Assembly: GCA_031394735.1 (NCBI GenBank)
Contig: JANMXI010000287.1
Coordinates: 18,598-82,597 of the forward strand
Direction: 5' to 3'
DNA: 64,000 bases
Origin: TMP-86 sp031394735
GTDB lineage: Bacteria > Pseudomonadota > Gammaproteobacteria > Steroidobacterales > Steroidobacteraceae
The notes beneath the pieces are model-generated. The model ran no database searches and was not told where the DNA came from. It saw only the letters and a list, made by a program, of their open reading frames with translations. The position numbers were made by a program, and so were the translations under genes. The number at the start of each line of letters is the position of its first letter. Within the stretch, counting starts at the first letter, position 1. Below, piece by piece: positions 1 through 8,591 of the stretch.

Positions 1-220
1 TCGCGCGCACGCCAACGCCTTGCTCGATGCTGTGCGAGGCATCTTTGACAATGCCATCCTCCAGCGACCAGGACTCTTCGCGCGACAGCTGAAAATACAG
101 ATCGGCATGGTCGATGCCGCGGCTCATCACCGAGTCCAGCACCTGTTGCAGGCGGCCTTCATCCAATCCGGAAGGGCGCAGGATCACATCCTGCGCAATA
201 TCAAAACTGGCGGCGCTCAT
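1..220 (-). CDS. tldD: TldD metalloprotease, N-terminal part (cut by window edge)
   Basis: The minus strand from an ATG at 220 encodes a start like MSAASFDIAQDVIL, followed by the hallmark TldD pattern: ADLYFQ, then ESWSLEDGIVK, then a Q-GVGVR motif. Only the first 73 residues lie in the window. TldD forms a heterodimeric zinc protease with TldE/PmbA that degrades unfolded peptides and matures some peptide antibiotics; the zinc site would lie outside the window. The start overlaps the stop of the upstream nitrilase gene by 4 bases (ATGA), so the two are probably translationally coupled. The order yhdP-nitrilase-tldD is the usual gammaproteobacterial arrangement and supports the call. Confidence 0.88.
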   Translation of the reverse strand, partial: MSAASFDIAQDVILRPSGLDEGRLQQVLDSVMSRGIDHADLYFQLSREESWSLEDGIVKDASHSIEQGVGVRA

Positions 221-1053
221 GCGCTCACCGCCGTGTAGCTGCGCTTCAGCCGGCGATTATCCAGCGCCGGGAAACGGGCGCGCGTGGCGGCCTGCTCCTG
301 CAGATCGATGGGCGCGGTGATGACTCCGGCGCCCTGCGGCAGGCGTGCCAGCAGCTTGCCCCAATAGTCCACGATCAGGCTGTCGCCATAGGTTTCGCGG
401 CCATTGCTGTGCACACCGACCTGCGCCGGCGCCACCACGTAACAGAGATTTTCGATGGCGCGCGCCCGTAACAGGGTTTCCCAGTGCGCGCGACCGGTGG
501 GCACGGTGAAGGCGGCCGGCATGCACAGCCACTGCGCACCCTGATCCACCAGCGCGCGATACAGTTCGGGAAACCGCATGTCATAGCATACCGACATGCC
601 CAGTCGGCCAACCGGGGTGTCCGCGACCACGGGCACCTGTCCCGGCTCGACATGCGTGGACTCGCGATACTCTTCGTTGCGACCCGGAACGGTGACATCG
701 AACAAATGGATCTTGTCGTAACGCGCCACGCGCGCACCCTTGGCATCGAACAGCAACGACGTGTTGGCGACGCGGCTCTCGGCGCTGCGTGCGATGCCAA
801 TGGTGCCGCCCAGTACCCACAATCCGAGTGCACGCGCGGTGGCGGCCAGGAACTCCTGCACGGGTCCGCCGGCGTCGCTTTCAGCAATGGCGCGCTTGTC
901 GGAATCATGAATGCCCATGAAGGCAAAATTTTCCGGCAGGCAGGCAAGGTCTGCGCCGACATCCTTGGCCTCGCGCAACAATTGCGCAGCGGCGCTTAAA
1001 TTGTCGGCGACGACATGACTCGAATTCATCTGGATTGCGGCCACTGTTCCCAT
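217..1053 (-). CDS. Carbon-nitrogen hydrolase (nitrilase superfamily, Nit/YbeM-like)
   Basis: A 278-residue protein with the complete nitrilase Glu-Lys-Cys triad: Glu41 in LACLPENFAF, Lys114 in RYDKIHLFD and Cys156 in SVCYDMRFPE. Length matches bacterial Nit1-like amidases. Family members hydrolyse amides such as deaminated glutathione or omega-amides in the cytoplasm. The exact substrate cannot be read from sequence, although the Nit-type CYDMRFPELYR block favours deaminated-glutathione amidase. It sits between yhdP and tldD, overlaps tldD by 4 bases, and follows yhdP after 24 bases, so it is probably part of the same transcript. Confidence 0.9.
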   Translation of the reverse strand: MGTVAAIQMNSSHVVADNLSAAAQLLREAKDVGADLACLPENFAFMGIHDSDKRAIAESDAGGPVQEFLAATARALGLWVLGGTIGIARSAESRVANTSLLFDAKGARVARYDKIHLFDVTVPGRNEEYRESTHVEPGQVPVVADTPVGRLGMSVCYDMRFPELYRALVDQGAQWLCMPAAFTVPTGRAHWETLLRARAIENLCYVVAPAQVGVHSNGRETYGDSLIVDYWGKLLARLPQGAGVITAPIDLQEQAATRARFPALDNRRLKRSYTAVSA

Positions 1054-1077
1054 GTCACTTGCTACCTTTCTACGTTG

Positions 1078-4000
1078 CTATTTCTGGGTTGGTGTGGATT
1101 CGCGCCGCGTCGCCGCAGCCGCCGCCTCACTCTTGACCCGTTCGACCAGCGGATTTTCCCAACTGCCCGTGATTCGATAATACCCGCGCGCCAGACCCTT
1201 CAAGGGTTGTTTGAACACTTGCGTGAACACCAGCACGGCGGCGCCCACCACGGGACCTGCGGCAAGCGTACTGGCCAGGGGCAGTGAATTGCCAAAATTG
1301 CCTGCTACAACAGCAGTTTGGTCTAAATCCTGCTTTGCAAGTCCCACCCGGCCGATCAGGCCGATTTCGGCGGCCGGGCCATCCAGCAGCATATTGGTGG
1401 TGTAGGCATCGCCATCGCGCAGGTCGAAGTCACCGCGAATGGTGTCGAAGGCAAGACCCTTGTCGGTCAGATCGCTGAAATCCAGAAACAACCGGCGCGG
1501 CAACGTGGCGACGCTGGCGAGGCCGAGCACGCGGCCGGCGCCGGGATGCAGGTCCACGATCTGACCCTTGTCCGCCTCAAACTTCAGATGACCGTTGAGA
1601 CTGGCGACCGCCTGCGCCGACGGCGCGCCCTGCCAGCTCAACTCGAAATCCAGCCGTCCCGCCTTGGCCTGCATCACATCGGCATAGCCGAATTGCGTCA
1701 GTGTCTTTTGCACGTCGTTACTGACCAACACGCCTTCCAGCGTTCCCTTGCCGCCGTCCGGCCCACGCCATCCACCCTCGGCCTGAAAATTGAAACTGGG
1801 ACTGTGCACGCGCAGTTGATCCAGCGCGATGCCGTCCTCGCGCTTGGACAACACCGCATCGATGGAGCCGATCGAACGGTCGTGCCAGAAGAGCTGCTCG
1901 CTCTGCAGGTGCAGGGCCGGAACACTGCCCGGACCGGCCATCGAGGGTTGAGCCGGGCCGGCCTCCGCGCTGCCTGCATCGTTGATTTTCAAATGCGCAA
2001 ACTTCAACTCCCACGGGTCCGTGGTCACGGTCCCTCGCGGAAAGCGCAGCGTCCCTTGCGCATCCGGGCCCTCGACATCGACCTGCCAGGCACGATCCGC
2101 AGCGGTCAACCGCAGCCCGACATCGTGAAACGCCAGTCCTTGGAAGTGCAACTCGTCCACCTGCAGCGAGGCCGTGCGCAATTTCTCGGTCAGCGACGCG
2201 GAGGACTCTGCGGAACCCCCGCCCTGGCGGCGCAGCCATCCCGACAAATCCAGGCGCCCTAAGTGTCCGGCAATGACTAGTGGATCACCGCCGCTCAAGG
2301 ACGGCGCATCACCACCGAACTGGATCGCGGCGCGCGACCAGCGCAGCGCGTCGTCCTTGGAATCCAGTTCTAGAATGCCGCGCACCAGCGGCGTCAGGTT
2401 GACACGAATCAGCGGGCCGCCGGACTTGGGCCACTCCATTTGAGCGAACAGCGGCAGCGGCGAATCCTCCGATTTCTGGAAAGGCTGCGGCAATGCGATT
2501 GCGAGCCCGGCCAGATTGCTGGTCATCCGCACCCATCGTTCGCGCGCGGGGGCCGGCGACAAACGCACAGTGCCACGCCAATCGGCGCGGCCGGTCGGAA
2601 TCACATCGGCGGGCAGATCGAAGGCGGCGCGAATGCCCTCCGCGGTCAGAACGCCGCGCAACTCCAGCTGCGTGGCAAGATCGGCGGGGTTGCGGGGTGC
2701 ACGCGCGCGAACCTGCAACGCACCGCCCAGGGCGACGCCGCGGAGCTGCGCCTGTGGAACTTGCGCACCATCGACCAGGACGCTGCCGTGTAACTGTGTC
2801 GCCGCGACCTTCGAGCCCTTGTACGCGAGGGATACGCCGTCGAGTTGCGCCTCCACCAGCACACGGCGTTGATCAAACGCCTTGAAAGGCAGGAACAGAT
2901 CGATCTTGGCGTCGAGCGGACCGTCCGCATCGACCTTGGAGAATGCATGCTCGGCCATGGCATCCAGCGGCGTAGCGGCGAGAAAGCCAAGCGCGGCGGC
3001 AGCATCGGTGTGCGCATCGGCATGGATCTTCAACTCGCCGGTCTTGAAGTCCTCGAACGTGCCCGTCGCACGCTGCACCACCACCTCGCCGGCGCTGGCG
3101 TGCCTGACCCACACCGTCAACCCCTGATTGCGAAACTGCGCATCCAGAGCGATGTCGCGGATCCGCGGCCAGGATTCACGATAGTCGAGGATCATGTTCT
3201 CAACCGGAAACCGGGCGAGAAACAAGCCGCTGCCATCACGGAAGGGATAGTTGCGCAGCGGTCCGCGCAGCACCAGGTCTGCCTGCGGTATGCGCCCGGC
3301 AACGAAGGCGCGATTCAACCAACTCAAGGCAGTTGGCGCGATGCGCTGGCGCGGCAGATACCGCGGGGCGGCAGTGGGATCGACATCGAAGACCTTGCTG
3401 ACCAGCGTGATCTCGGCCGAGCGGTCGGTGTCGAAACGCTGCAGCGCGAATTTCGTGGTGGCGCGAAAATCCTTGTTGGACGTCTGCAGATTCTGGCTCG
3501 CCAGCAGCATCCCATCGGCGATGCGCTTCCAGAATATCGAACCCTGCAAGGTGTCGAGCGTGATCGGTGCGGGCCATTCCTGTGGCCACAGCAGGCGCGC
3601 GCCGGGTGAGCTGATCAGCAGCTGACCGCTTTGCTCATCGCCCCGCACCGAGCCTGACAGCGCCGCGAATCCCGGCGCCCGCCCCATCGGGGCGAAGCCG
3701 GCGCCGGCAAATCGGGCGCTGGCACTCCAGCGCGGTGGCGCATCGGCATTGGCGCGTGAATAGCGGAGCCGTGCATCGAACCACTCGCCCGACAGGTCGA
3801 ATGAATCGATGCGATCGCGCAATTCCTTCTGCGGCAGGACGGCCACGATGGGCGCGAGCGCCGCAAGCCCGAGGTAGTCGATCTGCGCATCGAGGTCGGC
3901 CAGCGAGCCTGCCGGCGCGCGCCAGTTGGCGCTGAAGCGGGTCTCGCGCGCCACCTGGCCTGCAGCGACGGCGCGCACCCGCTTGCCGCTCAGTCGCCAG

Positions 4001-4914
4001 CGATCCTGATCGCGCGCGAATTCGAAAATCCCGCCGGCCTCTCGCAGCGTCAGCGGCGCCGCGCCGGGATGCACGATGGCGATGTCGTTGGCGGTGAATT
4101 CAGCGCTCGAGGTCAGAAAGCCGCCACCGCCGGCCGCCGTCAGATCGATCCGCGCCAACCCGGCTGTCAACGTGTTCGAATACTCCGGCAGCAACTGGTG
4201 CCACCCCGGCAGCGACACATCGCGCGCGCGCAAGCCGAGGCTCCACAACAGACCGTCTTTGGCGTCAAACGCCGAGGCGCCGAGCCGCAACCGCACCGAG
4301 CCGTGTAACTGCGGCGGCATGGCCACCGACAGTTCCAGTTCGACATGCTCACCACTGCGCTTCAGATCCACGTCGAGCTCACGGAATCGCAATTCCGGCA
4401 GTGCCGTGTTCCAGTGACGCAAGGTCACATCGGCATCGCGCACCACCACCCTGCCGCGCGGCAGATTGCGCAGCGTGTCACGCAGACTGCCGTTTCCGGA
4501 ACCGAACTCGAGTCCCGAAGCAATGCGGAAAACATTCGGGCCGATGCGCTCGATCTGCAATTGCGGCGCATCGAGCCGGATGCGCCCGGCCCGAAGTTGA
4601 GCGGAGAGAATCAGTTGCCAGACATCGACGGCAACGCTGCCGCCGCGGGCAATGGCCACGGTCGTCAAGTCGTCCTTGGATCGCAGCTCCAGCCGGTCAA
4701 AATACAACTCGGGTCCATACCAGCGCAGAGTCGGATACACATGCGCAAAGCGGATATAGAAACCGGTCTGCTCATGCACCCAGGATTTGATCTGCGCCTG
4801 ATACTGCGGCGCGCGGTCGAGCGCCATTTTCAATCCGAGCGTCAGCACGAGCACGAGACCCAGCACGACGGCCACGGTGATCAGCAGCCACCGCTTGAGC
4901 TTGCGCAGATTCAT
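1078..4914 (-). CDS. yhdP: YhdP family envelope protein (AsmA-like, lipid transport)
   Basis: A 1278-residue protein with one N-terminal transmembrane helix near residues 10-28 (LLITVAVVLGLVLVL) and a very long beta-rich periplasmic region. The C-terminal part has the AsmA-like pattern (GHLKFEADKGQIVDL, followed by GRVLGLASVATLPRRL). Length and architecture match YhdP, a bridge-like protein that helps move phospholipids between inner and outer membrane with TamB and YdbH. The gene lies 13 bases downstream of rng and 24 bases upstream of the nitrilase. The rng-yhdP-nit-tldD order is conserved in gammaproteobacteria. The start ATG at 4914 is immediately followed by a basic, then hydrophobic segment. 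Confidence 0.9.
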   Translation of the reverse strand: MNLRKLKRWLLITVAVVLGLVLVLTLGLKMALDRAPQYQAQIKSWVHEQTGFYIRFAHVYPTLRWYGPELYFDRLELRSKDDLTTVAIARGGSVAVDVWQLILSAQLRAGRIRLDAPQLQIERIGPNVFRIASGLEFGSGNGSLRDTLRNLPRGRVVVRDADVTLRHWNTALPELRFRELDVDLKRSGEHVELELSVAMPPQLHGSVRLRLGASAFDAKDGLLWSLGLRARDVSLPGWHQLLPEYSNTLTAGLARIDLTAAGGGGFLTSSAEFTANDIAIVHPGAAPLTLREAGGIFEFARDQDRWRLSGKRVRAVAAGQVARETRFSANWRAPAGSLADLDAQIDYLGLAALAPIVAVLPQKELRDRIDSFDLSGEWFDARLRYSRANADAPPRWSASARFAGAGFAPMGRAPGFAALSGSVRGDEQSGQLLISSPGARLLWPQEWPAPITLDTLQGSIFWKRIADGMLLASQNLQTSNKDFRATTKFALQRFDTDRSAEITLVSKVFDVDPTAAPRYLPRQRIAPTALSWLNRAFVAGRIPQADLVLRGPLRNYPFRDGSGLFLARFPVENMILDYRESWPRIRDIALDAQFRNQGLTVWVRHASAGEVVVQRATGTFEDFKTGELKIHADAHTDAAAALGFLAATPLDAMAEHAFSKVDADGPLDAKIDLFLPFKAFDQRRVLVEAQLDGVSLAYKGSKVAATQLHGSVLVDGAQVPQAQLRGVALGGALQVRARAPRNPADLATQLELRGVLTAEGIRAAFDLPADVIPTGRADWRGTVRLSPAPARERWVRMTSNLAGLAIALPQPFQKSEDSPLPLFAQMEWPKSGGPLIRVNLTPLVRGILELDSKDDALRWSRAAIQFGGDAPSLSGGDPLVIAGHLGRLDLSGWLRRQGGGSAESSASLTEKLRTASLQVDELHFQGLAFHDVGLRLTAADRAWQVDVEGPDAQGTLRFPRGTVTTDPWELKFAHLKINDAGSAEAGPAQPSMAGPGSVPALHLQSEQLFWHDRSIGSIDAVLSKREDGIALDQLRVHSPSFNFQAEGGWRGPDGGKGTLEGVLVSNDVQKTLTQFGYADVMQAKAGRLDFELSWQGAPSAQAVASLNGHLKFEADKGQIVDLHPGAGRVLGLASVATLPRRLFLDFSDLTDKGLAFDTIRGDFDLRDGDAYTTNMLLDGPAAEIGLIGRVGLAKQDLDQTAVVAGNFGNSLPLASTLAAGPVVGAAVLVFTQVFKQPLKGLARGYYRITGSWENPLVERVKSEAAAAATRRESTPTQK

Positions 4915-4927
4915 CCAGGCGACCGGC

Positions 4928-6397
4928 TTACATGACCACGACGTCGTATTGATCGACGGAATACAACGCTTCGGTCTGCAGCCGGACCGGCTTGCCGGTC
5001 ACCAGTTCCAATTCCGCCAGCGCCGCGGATTCCTCGTCCAGCAGGCGCTCGATGACGTCCTGATGCGCCAGGACCATCAATTGCTCGAACTCGAATTGCC
5101 GCGACTGGCGCAGGATCTCGCGAAAAATTTCATGGCACACCGTTTCCGCCGTTTTGACGAATCCTCGTCCTTCGCAGGTGGGACAAGGCTGGCATAGCAG
5201 ATGTTCCAAACTTTCGCGCGTCCGCTTGCGCGTCATCTCGACCAGGCCGAGCGGCGACACCGAGGAAATGCTGGTCTTGGCATGATCGCCGGCCAGGGCC
5301 CGCTCCAGGGATTGGAGCACCTGCCGGCGGTGTTCTGCTTCGGCCATGTCGATGAAATCGATGATGATGATGCCGCCCAGATTGCGCAGCCTAAGCTGCC
5401 GCGCGATCGCCACGGAGGCCTCCAGGTTGGTGCGGAAGATGGTCTCCTCCAGGTTGCGATGGCCGACGAAGGCGCCGGTATTCACATCGACCGTGGTCAT
5501 CGCCTCGGTTTGATCGATGATCACGTAGCCGCCGGATTTCAGCGCCACTTTGCGGTCGAGAGATTTCTGGATCTCCTCCTCGACGTGGTGCAACTCAAAG
5601 ACAGGACGCATTTCATCGTACAGCTCGATGCGCGGCAGCGCTTCGGGCATGAAGGTGCGCGCGAATTCCTGCATTTCCCGAAATGCGGCCGGCTGATCCA
5701 CCAGCACCCGGTCGACATCGCCGGTCATCAGATCGCGCAGCGCCCGCAACCGCAACGGCAGATCCGCATGCACCAGCACGCCGGCTCGCGCCAGCAGTCC
5801 ATCGCTGCGAATGACCTCCCACAGCTTGCGCAAATACAACATGTCGGCGCGCAAGGCATCGGCCGGTGCATCCTCGGCCGCCGTGCGCACGATGAATCCT
5901 TCGCTCTCCCCGGCCTGCGAATAGGTTTGCAAGGTATTGCGAAGACGCGCGCGCTCCGCTTCATTCTCGATGCGCGCCGAGATCCCGATGCCGCGGCCGT
6001 GCGGCATGTACACCAGATAGCGCGAGGGCAGCGTGATATAGGTGGTCAGGCGCGCGCCCTTGCTGCCCATGGGATCCTTGAGCACCTGCACGAGAATCTC
6101 GCTGCCCTCGGACACCAGTGTCCGGATATTCTCGCTGCGCGGTGGTTCTATGCCGGTATCGGCATGGCGCGGATCCAGGATATCGGAGGCATGCAAGAAC
6201 GCGGTGCGGTCCAAACCGATTTCGATGAACGCGGCCTGCATGCCGGGCAACACCCGCGACACTTTTCCCTTGTAGACATTGCCGATCAGGCCGCGGCGGC
6301 TGCCGCGTTCCAGGAACACTTCCTGCAACACGCCGTTTTCCAACACGGCGACGCGCGCTTCGTGGGAGCCGGCATTGATCAGAATTTCGAAACTCAT
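4928..6397 (-). CDS. rng: Ribonuclease G
   Basis: Matures the 16S rRNA 5' end and cleaves single-stranded RNA in the cytoplasm. The N-terminus carries the S1-type domain (RRGLIGNVYKGKVSRVLPGM, then AAFIEIGLDRTAFLHASDI). The catalytic DNase I-like region has the acidic GGIIIIDFIDM motif, and the zinc-link/CPTCEGRG element is near the C-terminus. At about 489 residues it is G-type; the long C-terminal scaffold of RNase E is missing. The start at 6397 is preferred over an in-frame ATG 12 bases upstream because it makes an ATGA overlap with the maf stop and matches the usual N-terminus. It lies in the maf-rng-yhdP string. Confidence 0.95.
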   Translation of the reverse strand: MSFEILINAGSHEARVAVLENGVLQEVFLERGSRRGLIGNVYKGKVSRVLPGMQAAFIEIGLDRTAFLHASDILDPRHADTGIEPPRSENIRTLVSEGSEILVQVLKDPMGSKGARLTTYITLPSRYLVYMPHGRGIGISARIENEAERARLRNTLQTYSQAGESEGFIVRTAAEDAPADALRADMLYLRKLWEVIRSDGLLARAGVLVHADLPLRLRALRDLMTGDVDRVLVDQPAAFREMQEFARTFMPEALPRIELYDEMRPVFELHHVEEEIQKSLDRKVALKSGGYVIIDQTEAMTTVDVNTGAFVGHRNLEETIFRTNLEASVAIARQLRLRNLGGIIIIDFIDMAEAEHRRQVLQSLERALAGDHAKTSISSVSPLGLVEMTRKRTRESLEHLLCQPCPTCEGRGFVKTAETVCHEIFREILRQSRQFEFEQLMVLAHQDVIERLLDEESAALAELELVTGKPVRLQTEALYSVDQYDVVVM

Positions 6398-6996
6398 TGC
6401 ACACGCCATTGAGGCACTCGTGCCTCGGTCAACACCTGCGCCGTCTCGTACAACGGCAATCCCATGACGCCGGAAAAGCTGCCCGACAAATGCTGCACGA
6501 AGCGGGCACCGAATCCTTGAATGGCATACCCGCCCGCCTTGTCAGCCGGCTCGCCGGTATCCCAGTACGCAGCGGCCAGTGCCGGCTCAATCGGGCAAAA
6601 GGTGACCTCGCTGCGGCTGCAGCGCTGCGCAAGACCAACCCCTGTTGCCAGCGCAATGGCCGTCAACACCACATGCGTGCGACCGCTCAGGGCAAGCAGC
6701 ATGCCGATCGCGTCGTCACGATTTGCAGGCTTTCCCAGTATCTGCGTTCCCAGCAGCACCGTCGTATCGGCGCCGAGCACGGGTGCCTGCGCCGCGGGCG
6801 CCAATCGTGACCAGCCCGCCTGCGCTTTGAGCGACGCGAGGCGCTGAACGTAAACGGCCGCTTCTTCGCCCGGCAGCGGCGACTCATCGACCTGCAGCGT
6901 AAGCACCTCGAACGGCACGCCGAGCTGATTCAAGAGTTCGCGTCGTCGCGGTGAGGTCGAGGCGAGATACAGGAAGGGGATTTCGGTGGCCGGCAT
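6394..6996 (-). CDS. maf: Maf family nucleotide pyrophosphatase
   Basis: Hydrolyses non-canonical or modified nucleoside triphosphates (house-cleaning dTTPase/UTPase type). The 200-residue protein starts with the Maf signature LYLASTSPRRRELLNQLG and carries further family motifs: DTTVLL near residue 77, GKPANRDDAIGML, and ADKAGGYAIQGFGARFV near the C-terminus. It begins 3 bases after rlmH ends and its stop overlaps the rng start by 4 bases. This is the normal rlmH-maf-rng neighbourhood. Whether it is the dTTP/UTP-type or the m7GTP-type cannot be settled by eye. Confidence 0.93.
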   Translation of the reverse strand: MPATEIPFLYLASTSPRRRELLNQLGVPFEVLTLQVDESPLPGEEAAVYVQRLASLKAQAGWSRLAPAAQAPVLGADTTVLLGTQILGKPANRDDAIGMLLALSGRTHVVLTAIALATGVGLAQRCSRSEVTFCPIEPALAAAYWDTGEPADKAGGYAIQGFGARFVQHLSGSFSGVMGLPLYETAQVLTEARVPQWRVQ

Positions 6997-6999
6997 GAA

Positions 7000-7470
7000 T
7001 CAGGCTCGATGATACGGGTGGCCGGCGATCAGACTCGCCGCCCGATACAATTGCTCGGCGAGCATCACCCGCACCAGACCGTGCGGAAATGTCAGTGCCG
7101 ACAGCGACCAGCTTCGCGCAGCGCGCTCCTTGCATTGCGGCATCAATCCGTCCGGTCCGCCGATGAGAAAAGAGATGTTGCCGCCCTCGCGCATTCGCGT
7201 TTGCAGCCACTGGGCGAGATCTTCAGTCGACAGGGACTTGCCCGTGACCTCGAGCGCGACCACATAGTCGTCCTTCGCGATCGCCGCCAGCATGGCCTGG
7301 CCCTCGCGCTCGATGGCGCGCGCCGTGCTCACGCCGCCGCCACGCGTCGCCACGGGGATTTCATGCAGTTCGATGCTGATCGGCTTTTTCAGCCGCTTCT
7401 GGTAGTCGAGGAACGCCGCATCCACCCAACCCGGCAGGCGCGTGCCGGCGGCAATCACGCGGCACTTCAT
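7000..7470 (-). CDS. rlmH: 23S rRNA pseudouridine-1915 N3-methyltransferase RlmH
   Basis: A SPOUT-family methyltransferase that methylates pseudouridine 1915 in helix 69 of 23S rRNA within the assembled 70S ribosome. The 156-residue length is exact for the family. Visible motifs include the N-terminal MKCRVIAAGTRLPGW, the SAM-knot region FLIGGPDGL and the C-terminal LPHG-like block TFPHGLVRVMLAEQLYRA, ending in HPYHRA (the conserved Y-H at the C-terminus). It follows rsfS by 16 bases, the standard pairing. Confidence 0.96.
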   Translation of the reverse strand: MKCRVIAAGTRLPGWVDAAFLDYQKRLKKPISIELHEIPVATRGGGVSTARAIEREGQAMLAAIAKDDYVVALEVTGKSLSTEDLAQWLQTRMREGGNISFLIGGPDGLMPQCKERAARSWSLSALTFPHGLVRVMLAEQLYRAASLIAGHPYHRA

Positions 7471-7486
7471 GGCGAGCGAGCGCGAC

Positions 7487-7927
7487 TCAGGCGCGCGCCG
7501 CCGCGCGCTTCGCGACCGTCAAATCCCAAAGCTTTTCAAGTCCATAAAATTCGCGGCTGCGCGGCAGCATCACGTGCACGATGATGTCGGACAGATCGAT
7601 CAGCACCCAGTCCGAATCCTGCCGCCCTTCGACTCCGTGCGGCCTGAATCCGGCTGCCTTGGTTTTTTCCACCACGCGTTCGGCAACCGAGCGCACGTGA
7701 CGGTCGGAAGTGCCGCTGGCGATGATCATGGTGTCCGCGACATCCGTCAGACCCCTCACATCCAGCGTCTTGATGTCATGGGCCTTCATGTCTTCCAATG
7801 CGGCGAGGATCACATTCTTGAGAGTCGGGGTGGGAGCGGGTTTGGCGGTCTTGCGGGCTGCGGGCTTGCGGGCCACGGTTTTGCGCGCGGCGGTTTTGCG
7901 TTTGGCGCGCTTGGGAGCGGATGTCAT
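7487..7927 (-). CDS. rsfS: Ribosomal silencing factor RsfS with basic N-terminal tail
   Basis: RsfS binds ribosomal protein L14 and blocks subunit joining in stationary phase or starvation. The conserved domain begins around residue 34 (PTLKNVILAALEDMKAHDI) and contains LDVRGLTDVADTMIIASGTS and VEGRQDSDWVLIDLSDIIVHVM. The first about 30 residues form a Lys/Ala/Arg-rich tail (repeats like KTAARK and KPAARK) that most RsfS proteins lack. No better start lies between this tail and the domain, so it is probably real. It sits between nadD and rlmH as usual. Confidence 0.93.
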   Translation of the reverse strand: MTSAPKRAKRKTAARKTVARKPAARKTAKPAPTPTLKNVILAALEDMKAHDIKTLDVRGLTDVADTMIIASGTSDRHVRSVAERVVEKTKAAGFRPHGVEGRQDSDWVLIDLSDIIVHVMLPRSREFYGLEKLWDLTVAKRAAARA

Positions 7928-7940
7928 GCGTCGTTAATGC

Positions 7941-8591
7941 TCACTTGTGCGTGGAAGGGTCGAGGTAGCAGCCGGTGTCGATGATGATTTTACGCACCGA
8001 ATCCGGCATGAGAAAGCGCGGGTCGCGCTGCGATGCGATCAGCAGACGCAACTCGGTGGAGGATATCTCCAGTTGGGTGACCGCGTGGATGAAAATCTTG
8101 CCGAAGGCGGCATCGTGAAGGTCGGCGATGCGGCCGGTGCCGTGATCGACCAGCAACTCGCCCAGCGGTCCGCTGGCCGGGGCCCGCCAGCCAGGCCGGT
8201 GCGCCACGACCAGATGCGATAACTGCAGCAATTCCTGCCATTGATGCCATTTCGGCAGACTCAGGAAGGCGTCCATGCCGACGATCAGACACAGGCTGCG
8301 ATCCGGGAATTCCAGGCGCAGCTCCGCCAGCGTCTCGATCGAATAGGAAGGCCCTGCCTTGCGCACTTCACGATCATCGACCATAAAGCCGCGATGCCCC
8401 TCCGTGGCTGCCCGTACCATCTCCAACCGCAGCTGGGCATCGGCCAGGGGCTGCTGGCGATGAGGCGGATTGCCGGCGGGGAGAAAACGGATCTCCTTCA
8501 AGCGCAGCGCTTGCTGCAACTCGAAAGCCGTCCGCAGATGGCCGTAATGGATCGGGTCGAAGGTCCCGCCGAAGATACCCATGGGATTCAT
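7941..8591 (-). CDS. nadD: Nicotinate-nucleotide adenylyltransferase NadD
   Basis: Adenylates nicotinate mononucleotide to deamido-NAD in de novo and salvage NAD synthesis. The nucleotidyltransferase signature is complete near the N-terminus (GIFGGTFDPIHYGHLR), and the C-terminal ISSTELR motif (the ISST..R signature) is present. Length (216 residues) is normal. The start ATG overlaps the holA stop by 4 bases (ATGA), giving the typical holA-nadD-rsfS-rlmH translational chain. Confidence 0.96.
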   Translation of the reverse strand: MNPMGIFGGTFDPIHYGHLRTAFELQQALRLKEIRFLPAGNPPHRQQPLADAQLRLEMVRAATEGHRGFMVDDREVRKAGPSYSIETLAELRLEFPDRSLCLIVGMDAFLSLPKWHQWQELLQLSHLVVAHRPGWRAPASGPLGELLVDHGTGRIADLHDAAFGKIFIHAVTQLEISSTELRLLIASQRDPRFLMPDSVRKIIIDTGCYLDPSTHK

